A model generated the notes under the pieces. The model was not told the DNA's origin, made no database searches, and was given only the letters and a program-made list of their open reading frames with translations. A program made the position numbers and the translations under genes. Shown here piece by piece: positions 1-8,384 of a stretch of DNA of 64,000 nucleotides. Every line of letters starts with the position of its first letter. The first letter of the stretch is position 1. Origin of the DNA: Lactiplantibacillus nangangensis (GTDB taxonomy: Bacteria; Bacillota; Bacilli; Lactobacillales; Lactobacillaceae). The stretch is taken from contig NZ_BJDI01000008.1 in the NCBI RefSeq assembly GCF_005405065.1, forward strand, positions 91,557 through 155,556, in the 5' to 3' direction.

Positions 1-1131
1 GCCAACCCCAAGGATTGCCACTTCTGGTTGGTTGATTACTGGTGTAAACCAGCCACCACCGATTGAACCAATGTTACTAATGGTAATTGACGCACCACTC
101 ATTTCTTTCGATTTGAGTTTGCCATCATAAGCTTTTTGCGTATTGTCAGTAATTTCCTTGGCAATGGCAAATAACCCTTTACCTTCAGCATGCTTGATGT
201 TTGGTACTAACAAGCCGCGATCCGTATCTGTTGCGACCCCAATGTTGTAATAGTGCTTGTAAACAATTTCCTTGTTGGCATCGTCGATTGACGCGTTAAA
301 TTCTGGGAATTGTTGCAAGACAGCTACTAAAGCCTTAACAAAGTAAGGCAAGAAGGTCAAATGAATATCACGATCTGCCGCGATCGTCTTGTACTTCTTC
401 CGATGAGCCATCAAAGCAGATACTTCAACTTCATCAAATAACGTCACATGTGGTGCGGTATGCTTACTGTTGACCATGGCTTTCGAGATGGCTTTCCGAA
501 TTGGTGTCATCTTTTCGCGTGTTTCTAATTCTGGTGTATCAGAAACATATGGTTTAACTGGTTCTGGTGCCGGCGCAGCTTCAGCAGCTGGTGCTGCAGC
601 GGTAGCCGTTGTTGCGGCTTGTGAGCCAGTTGCAGCTGGAGCCCCAGTATAGTTATCAATATCTTGTTTCGTAATCTGGCCATGTGCACCAGTTGCAGTC
701 ACTTGCGAAATATCGATATCTTTGTCGCGAGCATATTGCCGGACAGAAGGCATCGCTAAGATCCGCTTGTTTGGATCTGCAGGGGCGATTGGTGCCGCCG
801 TGGCAGCTGTTTCTGGTGCTGCAGGCGCAGGTGTCGGTTTGTCAGCGGTTGCATTTTCAGCTGGCGCCGCAGCCGGTGTGGCACTAGCACCAGAGCCATC
901 ATCGATTTCCACGATGACATCTCCAATTTTAGCGGTTTCACCTTCTGGTACCAAAATCTTTACAATCGTCCCATCAACGGGTGATGGTAATTCTTCAACT
1001 GATTTATCGTTTTGAATCTCAACTAGAGAATCGTCTTCCTTGACTTGATCGCCAGGTTTAACGAGCCAAGTGGCGATTTCGCCTTCTTCTAGGCCTTCGC
1101 CAAGCTCTGGTAATTTAAACTCGTAAGCCAT
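1..1131 (-). CDS. pdhC: Dihydrolipoamide acetyltransferase (E2) of pyruvate dehydrogenase, 3' part outside window
   Basis: This is the E2 core of the pyruvate dehydrogenase complex, which moves the acetyl group from lipoyl-lysine to CoA. The gene is read leftwards from ATG at 1131 and runs off the window, so the C-terminus is missing. Visible in order are one N-terminal lipoyl domain (MAYEFKLPELGEG, lipoylated Lys in QNDKSVEE near residue 43), an Ala/Pro/Thr-rich linker, a peripheral-subunit-binding domain (MPSVRQYARDKDI), a second Ala-rich linker, and most of the catalytic acyltransferase domain. The HxxxD catalytic motif lies beyond the edge. Only one lipoyl domain is present. It follows pdhB by about 57 bases on the same strand and is the third gene of the operon. 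Confidence 0.96.
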   Translation of the reverse strand, partial: MAYEFKLPELGEGLEEGEIATWLVKPGDQVKEDDSLVEIQNDKSVEELPSPVDGTIVKILVPEGETAKIGDVIVEIDDGSGASATPAAAPAENATADKPTPAPAAPETAATAAPIAPADPNKRILAMPSVRQYARDKDIDISQVTATGAHGQITKQDIDNYTGAPAATGSQAATTATAAAPAAEAAPAPEPVKPYVSDTPELETREKMTPIRKAISKAMVNSKHTAPHVTLFDEVEVSALMAHRKKYKTIAADRDIHLTFLPYFVKALVAVLQQFPEFNASIDDANKEIVYKHYYNIGVATDTDRGLLVPNIKHAEGKGLFAIAKEITDNTQKAYDGKLKSKEMSGASITISNIGSIGGGWFTPVINQPEVAILGVG

Positions 1132-1188
1132 TGGATAACTTCCTTTCATTGCAACCAATATCTGGTTGTTTTCGATGCGCGAAATTTT

Positions 1189-2166
1189 TTAGTAGTTTAA
1201 GATCTCGCGGGTTTTTGCTTCAATTTCATCTTCAGCAGGGAGCCAGTCGTCTTCAGCTAGCCCAAATGGATAAACCGTGTCAGGCGCTGAGACCCGACCG
1301 ACTGGTGCGCTCAAGTATAAAGCACCCTTTTCAGCAATCAGTGAAGCCACATTGGCAGCAATCCCAGCTTGACGTTGCGCTTCTTGAATCGCAACCGCGC
1401 GACCAGTCTTTTCAACTGATTTTAAAATCGTGTCTTCATCGAGTGGTGACAAAGTCCGTAAATCAACCACTTCAACCGAAATGCCTTCTTTTTCAAGCTT
1501 TTCGGCGACCTTCAATGATTGGTTAACTTGAGCACTGTACGCAATCAGTGAAATATCGGTCCCTTCACGGACAACATTCGCTTTGTCCAACGGCACGGTA
1601 TAAGCTTCATCTGGAATGTCAGCTTTCATTGACCGATACAATTTCAAGTTTTCAAGGAAGAACACAGGGTCATTGTTCCGAATTGAGGAAATCAACAAAC
1701 CTTTGGCATCGTATGGGTTCGATGGTGTGACCACCCGGAGCCCAGGAATTTGTGCTAAGTAGCCTTCCAATGAATCGGCATGCATTTCTGGAGTATGGGT
1801 CCCACCACCATATGGTGACCGAATCGTAATTGGCATATGACGCGTGCCACCAGTCCGGAAGCGTTCCCGTGACATTTGACCAGCAATCGAATCCATGGTT
1901 TCAAAAATGAACCCTAAGAATTGGATTTCTGGAATTGGGCGGAAGCCTTCGAGTGCTAAACCGATGGATAAGCCACCAATACCAGATTCAGCTAAAGGTG
2001 TATCGAAGACCCGGTCCTCGCCAAATTCAGCTTGGAGACCGTCAGTTGCCCGGAAAACCCCACCGTTTTTACCAACGTCTTCACCAAAAATTAACGTCTT
2101 TTCGTCAGACCCTAATTCTAATCGAAGTGCATCGGTAATCGCTTGAATATATGTTTTCTTTGACAT
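1189..2166 (-). CDS. pdhB: Pyruvate dehydrogenase E1 beta subunit
   Basis: E1-beta pairs with PdhA to decarboxylate pyruvate with thiamine diphosphate. The transketolase-like pyrimidine-binding domain begins the protein ([14 protein letters not shown], then [14 protein letters not shown]) and a C-terminal transketolase domain follows (about 325 residues, family-typical). An upstream in-frame ATG exists at 2238, but I chose ATG at 2166 because AGGAG lies just upstream, the family N-terminus begins there, and the longer form would overlap the pdhA end. The pdhA stop codon is one base away, so translation is probably coupled. Confidence 0.96.
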   Translation of the reverse strand: MSKKTYIQAITDALRLELGSDEKTLIFGEDVGKNGGVFRATDGLQAEFGEDRVFDTPLAESGIGGLSIGLALEGFRPIPEIQFLGFIFETMDSIAGQMSRERFRTGGTRHMPITIRSPYGGGTHTPEMHADSLEGYLAQIPGLRVVTPSNPYDAKGLLISSIRNNDPVFFLENLKLYRSMKADIPDEAYTVPLDKANVVREGTDISLIAYSAQVNQSLKVAEKLEKEGISVEVVDLRTLSPLDEDTILKSVEKTGRAVAIQEAQRQAGIAANVASLIAEKGALYLSAPVGRVSAPDTVYPFGLAEDDWLPAEDEIEAKTREILNY

Positions 2167-2167
2167 G

Positions 2168-3280
2168 TTACTTCGACTCCTTTGCTTGGTATTCCGTAAT
2201 TTGTTGTTGAATGTTTTGTGGTTGTTCTTCAAAGACATTCTCCAAAAATTCGGTCATTTTTTGCTTAGGTGCTTCATCCGCTTGTTTAACAGCGGCTTTA
2301 ATGTCAGCTTTAACTTGTTCAACGTACTCGTTTTCAAGGTCTTCTGACCAAACGCCTTGGTCCGTTAAGTACTTGCGATAACGAATCAATGGATCATTGT
2401 CGAACCATGGTTGTTCTTCTTCCTTAGTCCGGTAACGCTTAGGATCATCCCCAGCATTCGTATGTGGTCCAAACCGATAAGTCAACGTTTCAATCATCAC
2501 TGGGCCATTGCCAGCAGCAGCGTATTCCCGGGCAGCCTTGGTGACTTCATGAACAGCTAAGAAGTCCATCCCATCAACTTGCACACTTGGAATCCCAGCG
2601 GCAACGGCTTTTTGAGCCAATGTTCGGGCAGCCGTTTGCTTACGCCGTGGTACTGAAATGGCATAACCATTATTTTGAACGATAAAGACAGCAGGTGCTT
2701 GGAATGCGCCAGCAAAGTTCATGCCTTCATAGAAGTCCCCTTGCGACGTCCCACCATCACCAGTGTAACTGTAAGCAACTTTATCTTCGGTCCCATTCTT
2801 CTTGATTCCGAGGGCCACACCGGCCGCTTGAATATATTGAGCCCCGATAATAATTTGTGGTGGCATTGCATGTAAATCTTCTGGATATTCGTTACCTAAA
2901 ACGTGTCCACGTGACCATAGGAACGCTTTGTAAACGGGTAAGCCGTGTTGGATCAGTTGAGGAATATCACGATAGGCCGGCATTAAAACGTCGGTTGACT
3001 TCATCGCGGAGTTGCTCCCCATTTCACTAGCTTCTTGACCTTCAGTTGGTGCATAGAAACCTAGTCGACCTTGACGGGTTAGCGCGTTTGAGCGTTGGTG
3101 TAAAGTCCGTTCCCAGATCATTAGCTTTAAAAAGTCGACTAATTGATCATTTGAATATTTAGAGACAATTGCTTGGTTGACGACATTAGCTTGTCCGTCC
3201 ATCACTTGTACTGGTTCAAAATTCTTTCCAAGCGCATCCCGGATCTCACTGAAATCGACAATTGGTTTTTCGTTGTCCAT
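2168..3280 (-). CDS. pdhA: Pyruvate dehydrogenase E1 alpha subunit
   Basis: E1-alpha binds thiamine diphosphate-Mg and starts oxidative decarboxylation of pyruvate. The ThDP motif is visible as [13 protein letters not shown] with the downstream NN of [10 protein letters not shown]. The C-terminal part is charged and Gln-rich. The reading frame stays open to an ATG at 3316, but ATG at 3280 ([10 protein letters not shown]) has AAGGGA about 10 bases upstream and gives the usual length of about 370 residues. It is the first gene of pdhABC. A sigma-A-like promoter (3361-3389) and two cre-like sites lie upstream, suggesting control by carbon source. Confidence 0.96.
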   Translation of the reverse strand: MDNEKPIVDFSEIRDALGKNFEPVQVMDGQANVVNQAIVSKYSNDQLVDFLKLMIWERTLHQRSNALTRQGRLGFYAPTEGQEASEMGSNSAMKSTDVLMPAYRDIPQLIQHGLPVYKAFLWSRGHVLGNEYPEDLHAMPPQIIIGAQYIQAAGVALGIKKNGTEDKVAYSYTGDGGTSQGDFYEGMNFAGAFQAPAVFIVQNNGYAISVPRRKQTAARTLAQKAVAAGIPSVQVDGMDFLAVHEVTKAAREYAAAGNGPVMIETLTYRFGPHTNAGDDPKRYRTKEEEQPWFDNDPLIRYRKYLTDQGVWSEDLENEYVEQVKADIKAAVKQADEAPKQKMTEFLENVFEEQPQNIQQQITEYQAKESK

Positions 3281-3333
3281 AAATGACACATCCCTTTCAT
3301 GAACGTACGAACTCAACGGCTAAACCATTGGCT

Positions 3334-3347
3334 CGTAATCGTTTTCA
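3334..3347 (-). promoter_or_regulatory. Candidate CcpA cre site, promoter-proximal, pdh operon
   Basis: On the minus strand TGAAAACGATTACG matches 12 of 14 positions of the cre consensus TGWAARCGYTWNCA. It lies just downstream of the predicted pdh transcription start (about 3354), a position that would block transcription if CcpA binds. Binding is inferred, not shown. Confidence 0.5.
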
Positions 3348-3360
3348 TAATTACAAGTCT

Positions 3361-3389
3361 AATTTACCATTGGTTTTCAATTTTTGCAA
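3361..3389 (-). promoter_or_regulatory. pdhABC promoter
   Basis: Read on the minus strand: -35 TTGCAA (3389-3384), a 17-base spacer, -10 TAAATT (3366-3361). This would start transcription about 75 bases before the pdhA ATG. It is the best -35/-10 pair I find in the divergent pdhA/def gap. Confidence 0.55.
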
Positions 3390-3433
3390 GCCCTTTCAAA
3401 AGGCTAAATAACAGCTTTTAGGCCAAAAACGAT

Positions 3434-3447
3434 TGTGAATGTTTTCA
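3434..3447. promoter_or_regulatory. Second candidate cre site, upstream of pdh promoter
   Basis: TGTGAATGTTTTCA matches 12 of 14 cre positions and is near-palindromic. It lies about 80-93 bases upstream of the predicted pdh start and about 140 bases from def, so it could act on pdh or on either divergent promoter. Confidence 0.45.
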
Positions 3448-3582
3448 TTTGTAACTTGACTTGACTTTCATGATTTTTTCGAGAATCATTCTACATTTTC
3501 AATTTTAGTTATGCTAAACTTATTTGGATGATTAAACTGCCCTGCAGTTCGAATCGTAGAATAGTTTTGGAGGTAATTTGGG

Positions 3583-4143
3583 TTGATTAAGATGAAAGAT
3601 ATCATTCGCGAAGGTAACGACACGTTGCGCGCGGAAGCCAAGGCCGTCAAGTTTCCATTGAGCGATGACGACCGCAAGTTGGCCAACGACATGATGGGCT
3701 ACTTGGAAAATAGTCAAGATCCAGAATTGGCTAAAAAATATGGTTTGCGTGCTGGCGTTGGATTAGCCGCACCACAAGTGGACGTCTCAGAACAAATGGC
3801 CGCCGTCCTCGTTCCTGCCGAAGACAACAGTGATGAACCAATCTTCAAAGACGTCATCATTAACCCGGTCATCATCAGTCATTCCGTTCAGCCAGGCGCT
3901 CTGACTGAAGGTGAAGGCTGTTTATCCGTTGACCGCGATGTTTCAGGGTACGTGATCCGCCACGATCGGATCACATTACGCTACTATAATATGGCTGGCG
4001 AACAAAAGAAAATTCGCCTTAAAAATTACCCAGCCATCGTTTGTCAGCACGAAATTGATCATTTACATGGCATTTTATTTTATGACCATATCAACAATGA
4101 CAATCCTTTTGCAGCCGAAGATGACCTCGTTTTAATTTCATAA
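3583..4143 (+). CDS. def: Peptide deformylase
   Basis: Removes the N-formyl group from nascent proteins using a metal centre. The three family motifs are visible: [14 protein letters not shown] (metal Cys) and HEIDHLHG (two metal His and catalytic Glu). At 186 residues it matches the longer type-II deformylase of Gram-positives. The start is TTG at 3583, because GGAGG at 3569-3573 is nine bases away. The ATG at 3592 would be eighteen bases from that site. It is monocistronic, divergent from pdhABC and followed by a strong hairpin terminator. Confidence 0.96.
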   Translation: MIKMKDIIREGNDTLRAEAKAVKFPLSDDDRKLANDMMGYLENSQDPELAKKYGLRAGVGLAAPQVDVSEQMAAVLVPAEDNSDEPIFKDVIINPVIISHSVQPGALTEGEGCLSVDRDVSGYVIRHDRITLRYYNMAGEQKKIRLKNYPAIVCQHEIDHLHGILFYDHINNDNPFAAEDDLVLIS

Positions 4144-4146
4144 GCT

Positions 4147-4183
4147 AAAAAAAGCTCTGACCATCGTGGTCGAGCTTTTTTTA
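4147..4183. terminator. Bidirectional terminator between def and a convergent gene
   Basis: Stem AGCTC(T)GACCA / TGGTCGAGCT with a 3-base loop, flanked by an A-run on the left and a T-run on the right. It serves def (+) and the minus-strand gene ending at 4181. Confidence 0.9.
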
Positions 4184-4675
4184 TGACTTTTTTGGATTTA
4201 AGCGCCGTAGATCTTCCAAATACTCCAGAGTTGCTTCATTCATGAGATAGGCCACATCAATGTGTAATTGACCTGATCTTAGCCAAGCATCCGTGACTCG
4301 CAACGCCGGGCCGGCTGCTTGATACGCCGGCAACTGTTCATCTCTGGCGTAAGCTTGTAAATGATTGTTTAAAATCCGCCGAATCTCTGGTAGGTCGGTC
4401 GTGATCATGCCTGGTGCTTCAAGCACATATTCAAACGCCATGACCCCCCGGCCCCACACATCGGCCACTGGTACGGAGTGTAAATCACCACCAACTTGCT
4501 GCGCCACAGCAGTACTACTCAACTGTTTCAAGATCTGGCTCATCGCTTGATCGACGGTCCGTTGGCCTCTCAGCCGGATTTTTAATGCCGCACGTTTTAA
4601 AACTTGGCGACGCAAGACTTCATATATAATGACGGCTAAAATTAACCCAACTAAAATTATCAGCCATTTTTCCAT
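4181..4675 (-). CDS. Hypothetical single-pass membrane protein
   Basis: I do not recognise a named family. The 164-residue product starts with one hydrophobic segment (about residues 4-20, WLIILVGLILAVIIYEV), followed immediately by a strongly basic stretch (RRQVLKRAALKIRLRGQR). This predicts an N-terminal anchor with the remaining ~130 residues in the cytoplasm. The soluble part is mixed alpha/beta in character with no metal or nucleotide motif that I can see. It is transcribed alone, convergent with def and divergent from rpoY-rnjA. Function unknown. Confidence 0.8.
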   Translation of the reverse strand: MEKWLIILVGLILAVIIYEVLRRQVLKRAALKIRLRGQRTVDQAMSQILKQLSSTAVAQQVGGDLHSVPVADVWGRGVMAFEYVLEAPGMITTDLPEIRRILNNHLQAYARDEQLPAYQAAGPALRVTDAWLRSGQLHIDVAYLMNEATLEYLEDLRRLNPKKS

Positions 4676-4810
4676 TAGGCATCCCTCACAATTTTTGTAC
4701 GTTTATTCACAAAACGAGTAAATTAATCACACTTAACATGCTCTCAGCATAGCATGTTTAATAAAAAAATTTACCGAAGTAAGCCTAGTTTTTGAAGAAA
4801 GTTAACATTG

Positions 4811-4839
4811 TATACACCTCAGCGGAATTATGCTAAAAT
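4811..4839 (+). promoter_or_regulatory. rpoY-rnjA promoter with extended -10
   Basis: -35 TATACA (4811-4816), 17 bases, -10 TAAAAT (4834-4839) preceded by TGC (extended -10). The predicted start near 4846 is followed at once by a 7-bp hairpin, GTTGTGT/ACACAAC (4851-4866), leaving a leader of about 100 bases before rpoY. Confidence 0.55.
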
Positions 4840-4948
4840 GAAAGATAATTGTTGTGTTTACACAACCTGGTGTACGGATCAAACTTTTATTTTTGCTACT
4901 ATTTAGGATTTCAGGTCCTGAATAAATATTTTATAAGGAGTTTTGTTA

Positions 4949-5167
4949 ATGATTTACAAAGTCTACTACCAAGAAACCAAAAAACGGAACCCACAACGCG
5001 AAACAACGAAGGCCCTCTATCTCGAAGCAGATACCGAAGTTGACGCCCGCGTTTTGGTCGAAGATAACACTGAATTCAACATTGAATTTATCGAACCGTT
5101 AGAAGGTAACTTCTTGGATTATGAAAAAGAAAATCCAGAGTATCAACTAACGGAGTTTAATAAATGA
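4949..5167 (+). CDS. rpoY: RNA polymerase epsilon subunit (DUF1447)
   Basis: Small (72-residue) RNA-polymerase-associated subunit of Firmicutes. The sequence [18 protein letters not shown] followed by an acidic middle is characteristic. ATG 4949 is chosen over the upstream TTG 4943 because AAGGAG ends at 4940, giving an 8-base spacing. The stop overlaps the rnjA ATG (ATGA at 5164-5167), the same rpoY-rnjA pairing found in Bacillus, so the two are co-translated. Confidence 0.95.
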   Translation: MIYKVYYQETKKRNPQRETTKALYLEADTEVDARVLVEDNTEFNIEFIEPLEGNFLDYEKENPEYQLTEFNK

Positions 5168-6840
5168 AACGGTTAAACGTCAAAAATAACGAAACCGCTG
5201 TTTTTGCAGTCGGCGGTTTGGGAGAAATTGGGAAAAACACTTATGGTGTCCAATTTCAGGACGAGATTATTCTGATCGATGCTGGTATCAAATTCCCCGA
5301 AGATGAATTACTCGGAATTGATTATGTCATCCCAGATTATTCTTATCTAGTTGCAAATCAGCAAAAAATAAAAGCATTGGTGATTACGCACGGACACGAA
5401 GATCATATTGGTGGGATTCCATTCCTACTCCAACAAATCAACGTGCCAATTTATGCCGGTCCCCTAGCCTTAGCCTTGATCAAAGGTAAACTGGAAGAAC
5501 ACGGCCTGCTAAAGACGACTGAGCTTCACGAGATCAACGAAGATACCGTGTTGAAATTCCGTAAGACTCGGGTCTCCTTCTTTAGAACGACCCACTCAAT
5601 TCCAGATACGCTAGGAATCGCCGTCCAAACACCACCTGGCACGATTGTGGAAACCGGGGATTATAAGTTCGATCTGACACCAATTACGAATCAGCCACCG
5701 AACTTGCAACGGATGGCACATCTCGGTGAACGAGGCGTGCTGGCATTGCTATCTGATAGTACAAACGCCGAACGGCCAATCTTTACGAAGTCCGAACGTT
5801 GGGTTGCACAATCGATCCGCCATATTTTTGAAGGCGTCGAGGGTCGGATTATTTTCGCCACCTTCGCTTCCAATATTTCACGGATTCAAGAAGCGGCGCA
5901 AGTTGCTTTGGAACACCATCGTAAGATTGCGGTCTTCGGTCGCAGTATGGAAGCTGCCATTGTTAATGGTCGCGAACTGGGATACTTAAACATTCCAGAC
6001 GAAGCCATCGTTGACGCCAATGATATCAAGTCCTTACCAGCTAACAAAGTCATGATTTTATGTACCGGCTCACAAGGTGAACCAATGGCTGCCCTTTCGC
6101 GGATTGCCAACGGGACTCACCGTCAAATTTCGGTACAACCTGGCGACACCGTCATCTTCTCTAGTTCACCAATTCCTGGGAACACTTTGAGTGTTAACCA
6201 CGTGATCAACGAACTTGAAGAAGCTGGCGCGCACGTCATTCATGGGAAAGTCAATAACATTCATACTTCTGGTCATGGTGGTCAAGAGGAACAAAAGCTG
6301 ATGCTTCGTTTGATGAAGCCAAAGTTCTTTATGCCAATTCATGGGGAATACCGGATGTTAAAGATTCATACTGAGTTAGCTGAACAGTGTGGCGTCCCAT
6401 TAGACCATAGCTTTATCTTGGAAAATGGCGATGTTTTAGCCTTGACTAAAGACTCGGCTCGGGTTGCTGGTCACTTCGGTGCCGGTGACGTCTATGTCGA
6501 CGGCTCTGGGATTGGCGACATTGGTAACGTGGTCTTGCGTGACCGTCAAGTGCTTTCAGAAGAAGGCCTAGTCGTGGTTGTCGCCACCATTGACCTTAAG
6601 AAAAAAGAAATCCAGGCTGGTCCAGATATTTTGTCACGTGGTTTCGTCTATATGCGTGAATCTGGTGACTTGATCAATGAAGCCCGGCGTCATGTCTTCC
6701 GCACAATTCGCCGTAAGATGAAGAGTGACAAAGCTAGTGAAGCCACGATTCGCAACGCGATCATTGATGATCTACAAAGCTTTTTGTTCGAGAAAACTGA
6801 ACGGCATCCGATGATTTTACCGATGCTGATTATGAATTAA
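5164..6840 (+). CDS. rnjA: Ribonuclease J1
   Basis: Endo/5'-to-3' exoribonuclease central to mRNA decay and rRNA maturation. It is a metallo-beta-lactamase/beta-CASP protein of 558 residues. The metal motif THGHEDH lies at residues 75-81, LSDSTN and the beta-[16 protein letters not shown] segments follow, and [11 protein letters not shown] and PIHGEYRM are present. Length and sequence match B. subtilis RNase J1 throughout. It overlaps rpoY by four bases and ends in a GC-rich terminator. Confidence 0.97.
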   Translation: MKRLNVKNNETAVFAVGGLGEIGKNTYGVQFQDEIILIDAGIKFPEDELLGIDYVIPDYSYLVANQQKIKALVITHGHEDHIGGIPFLLQQINVPIYAGPLALALIKGKLEEHGLLKTTELHEINEDTVLKFRKTRVSFFRTTHSIPDTLGIAVQTPPGTIVETGDYKFDLTPITNQPPNLQRMAHLGERGVLALLSDSTNAERPIFTKSERWVAQSIRHIFEGVEGRIIFATFASNISRIQEAAQVALEHHRKIAVFGRSMEAAIVNGRELGYLNIPDEAIVDANDIKSLPANKVMILCTGSQGEPMAALSRIANGTHRQISVQPGDTVIFSSSPIPGNTLSVNHVINELEEAGAHVIHGKVNNIHTSGHGGQEEQKLMLRLMKPKFFMPIHGEYRMLKIHTELAEQCGVPLDHSFILENGDVLALTKDSARVAGHFGAGDVYVDGSGIGDIGNVVLRDRQVLSEEGLVVVVATIDLKKKEIQAGPDILSRGFVYMRESGDLINEARRHVFRTIRRKMKSDKASEATIRNAIIDDLQSFLFEKTERHPMILPMLIMN

Positions 6841-6846
6841 TCACCT

Positions 6847-6873
6847 GCCGGAACGATCCTGTTCCGGCTTTTT
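6847..6873 (+). terminator. rnjA terminator
   Basis: Perfect 8-bp stem GCCGGAAC/GTTCCGGC with 6-base loop, followed by TTTTT. Confidence 0.92.
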
Positions 6874-6923
6874 GTGGTGTAAGGGTCAGTTCAACGCTGA
6901 TTCGATCTTAGTGAGGTGTAATT

Positions 6924-7886
6924 TTGACGACTGAATACGACATTATAATTAATGAGTTGGCTGGATCCGGCCATGGCAAGACGGTTTGGGAAATCGTTAA
7001 GCCCCTGCTCGAACAACGCCAAATCGTTTTTGAGTACCGGGTGTCAGAATATGCCGGCCATACCACTCGCCTAGCAACCCAATTCGCGGAAAAAAGGCGT
7101 CAATCGTTGCACACTGCCACCAGAGTGTTATTAGTCATCGGTGGAGATGGTACCTTAAATGAAGCTCTCAATGGGTTAATGCAGGTTCCAACTGATGACC
7201 CGATGCCACTGGCTTATATTCCCGGCGGTTCCGGCAATGACTTTGCCCGTGGTTTGGGTATGGCAACTGATCCAGCCATCGCCTTGGCACAAATTTTAAA
7301 TAACATGCGTGCGCGCCCATTAAATATTGGGACTTATCACGAAACCTTTAAAAATGAACATCGCTACTTCGTTAACAATGTCGGGCTAGGCTTTGATGCC
7401 CAAATCGTTGACGATACGAATCGTAGTAAACAAAAGGGCAAACTGGGACATTGGGCTTACCTGAGTAACGCCTTGAAAGCTTATTCACAGCAAGAAGGCT
7501 ATCCATTGACCGTCCACGTGGGGCGTCAACGCGATCGTTACCGCCATGCCTTTCTTTGTACGGTTTCGAATCATCCTTACTTTGGTGGTGGTGTCAAGAT
7601 CTTACCGCAAGCTGACCTCCACGATGATCAACTAGAATTGATCGTGATTGAAGAACCACACTGGTGGATCATTTTATGGCTATTTTTGCTATTAGTGATG
7701 GGGGGACGCCATCTCAACTCACGCTTCGTCCACCATTATCGCAGCAAAAAGCTCCACCTGCTAGTCAACTCGGTTGAAATTGGCCAGATGGACGGGCAAA
7801 CGATTGGTAATCGTAATTACGATCTCTATCTCTCAACACAGCCCTATCCATTTTGGATCGATACAAGTATTCACGATCATCATTAA
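6924..7886 (+). CDS. Diacylglycerol/lipid kinase family protein
   Basis: Member of the DagK/YegS lipid kinase family, which phosphorylates diacylglycerol or a related lipid for phospholipid recycling. The nucleotide motif GGDGTLNE is at residues 73-80 and the second signature GGSGNDFARG at about 101-110. A hydrophobic stretch near residue 245 (WWIILWLFLLLVMGG) suggests membrane contact. The start is TTG at 6924 with GAGG seven bases upstream. It stands alone between two terminators. Lactobacilli carry several paralogues, so I give no dedicated symbol. Confidence 0.9.
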   Translation: MTTEYDIIINELAGSGHGKTVWEIVKPLLEQRQIVFEYRVSEYAGHTTRLATQFAEKRRQSLHTATRVLLVIGGDGTLNEALNGLMQVPTDDPMPLAYIPGGSGNDFARGLGMATDPAIALAQILNNMRARPLNIGTYHETFKNEHRYFVNNVGLGFDAQIVDDTNRSKQKGKLGHWAYLSNALKAYSQQEGYPLTVHVGRQRDRYRHAFLCTVSNHPYFGGGVKILPQADLHDDQLELIVIEEPHWWIILWLFLLLVMGGRHLNSRFVHHYRSKKLHLLVNSVEIGQMDGQTIGNRNYDLYLSTQPYPFWIDTSIHDHH

Positions 7887-7894
7887 AAAGAGTA

Positions 7895-7939
7895 AAGGCG
7901 CTTCAATTCGAAACTAACGAATTGAAGCGCCTTATTTTA
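7895..7939 (+). terminator. Terminator after lipid kinase gene
   Basis: Perfect 16-bp stem (AAGGCGCTTCAATTCG and its complement) around a 7-base loop, followed by a T-rich tail. It ends just before the convergent small gene at 7946. Confidence 0.88.
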
Positions 7940-7945
7940 GCTGAT

Positions 7946-8149
7946 TTAGTCTTCAGAAGCATTAATTGCTTCTAGCAGCATATCAAGCTGTTCACATTTT
8001 TGGGAAAGATGACTGACCCGCTCTTTAAGATGAGGGTAAATCGTCACGACCCGTGAGCGATCCCGTTGGCGCGCTGCCAACCCCTTCAAACGATCTAATT
8101 CGGTATTCGCCTGTTGGTATTCTTCCAGGATCTCAAATCTGTTACTCAC
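7946..8149 (-). CDS. Small coiled-coil hypothetical protein
   Basis: 67-residue, charged, helix-rich protein (MSNRFEILEEYQQANTELD... LSQKCEQLDMLLEAINASED) with heptad-like spacing of Leu/Ile, likely a short coiled coil. The start is GTG at 8149 with GAGGGAG about eight bases upstream, which supports a real gene. No known domain is evident and its role is unknown. It is monocistronic, convergent with the lipid kinase gene. Confidence 0.78.
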   Translation of the reverse strand: MSNRFEILEEYQQANTELDRLKGLAARQRDRSRVVTIYPHLKERVSHLSQKCEQLDMLLEAINASED

Positions 8150-8320
8150 TTAAAACACTCCCTCAAAACAATTATCTATTACAGTCTTACTGAAACATTC
8201 TGCTCGACACCAAATCAAGATTTGCCTCGAGTTTCAAGCTATTAATAAAAAAAACAGCAGAATTAATATAACACAATCTCAGTAATTAATAAATCATAAA
8301 ACTTAAAAAAGTGCCCCAAC
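8150..8320. other. AT-rich intergenic stretch
   Basis: Part of the 235-base gap between the small gene and the P60 gene. It is AT-rich and should contain the small gene's promoter. Apart from the terminator at 8321-8366 I see no gene or repeat. Confidence 0.5.
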
Positions 8321-8366
8321 ACAAAAACAGCCAAGCTAGCCCACTAGTGCAGGAAGCCGGCTGTTT
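8321..8366 (-). terminator. Terminator of NlpC/P60 gene
   Basis: On the minus strand AAACAGCC pairs with GGCTGTTT around a 26-base GC-rich loop, followed by TTTTTG. Confidence 0.75.
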
Positions 8367-8384
8367 CATTAATGATCAACTTAA

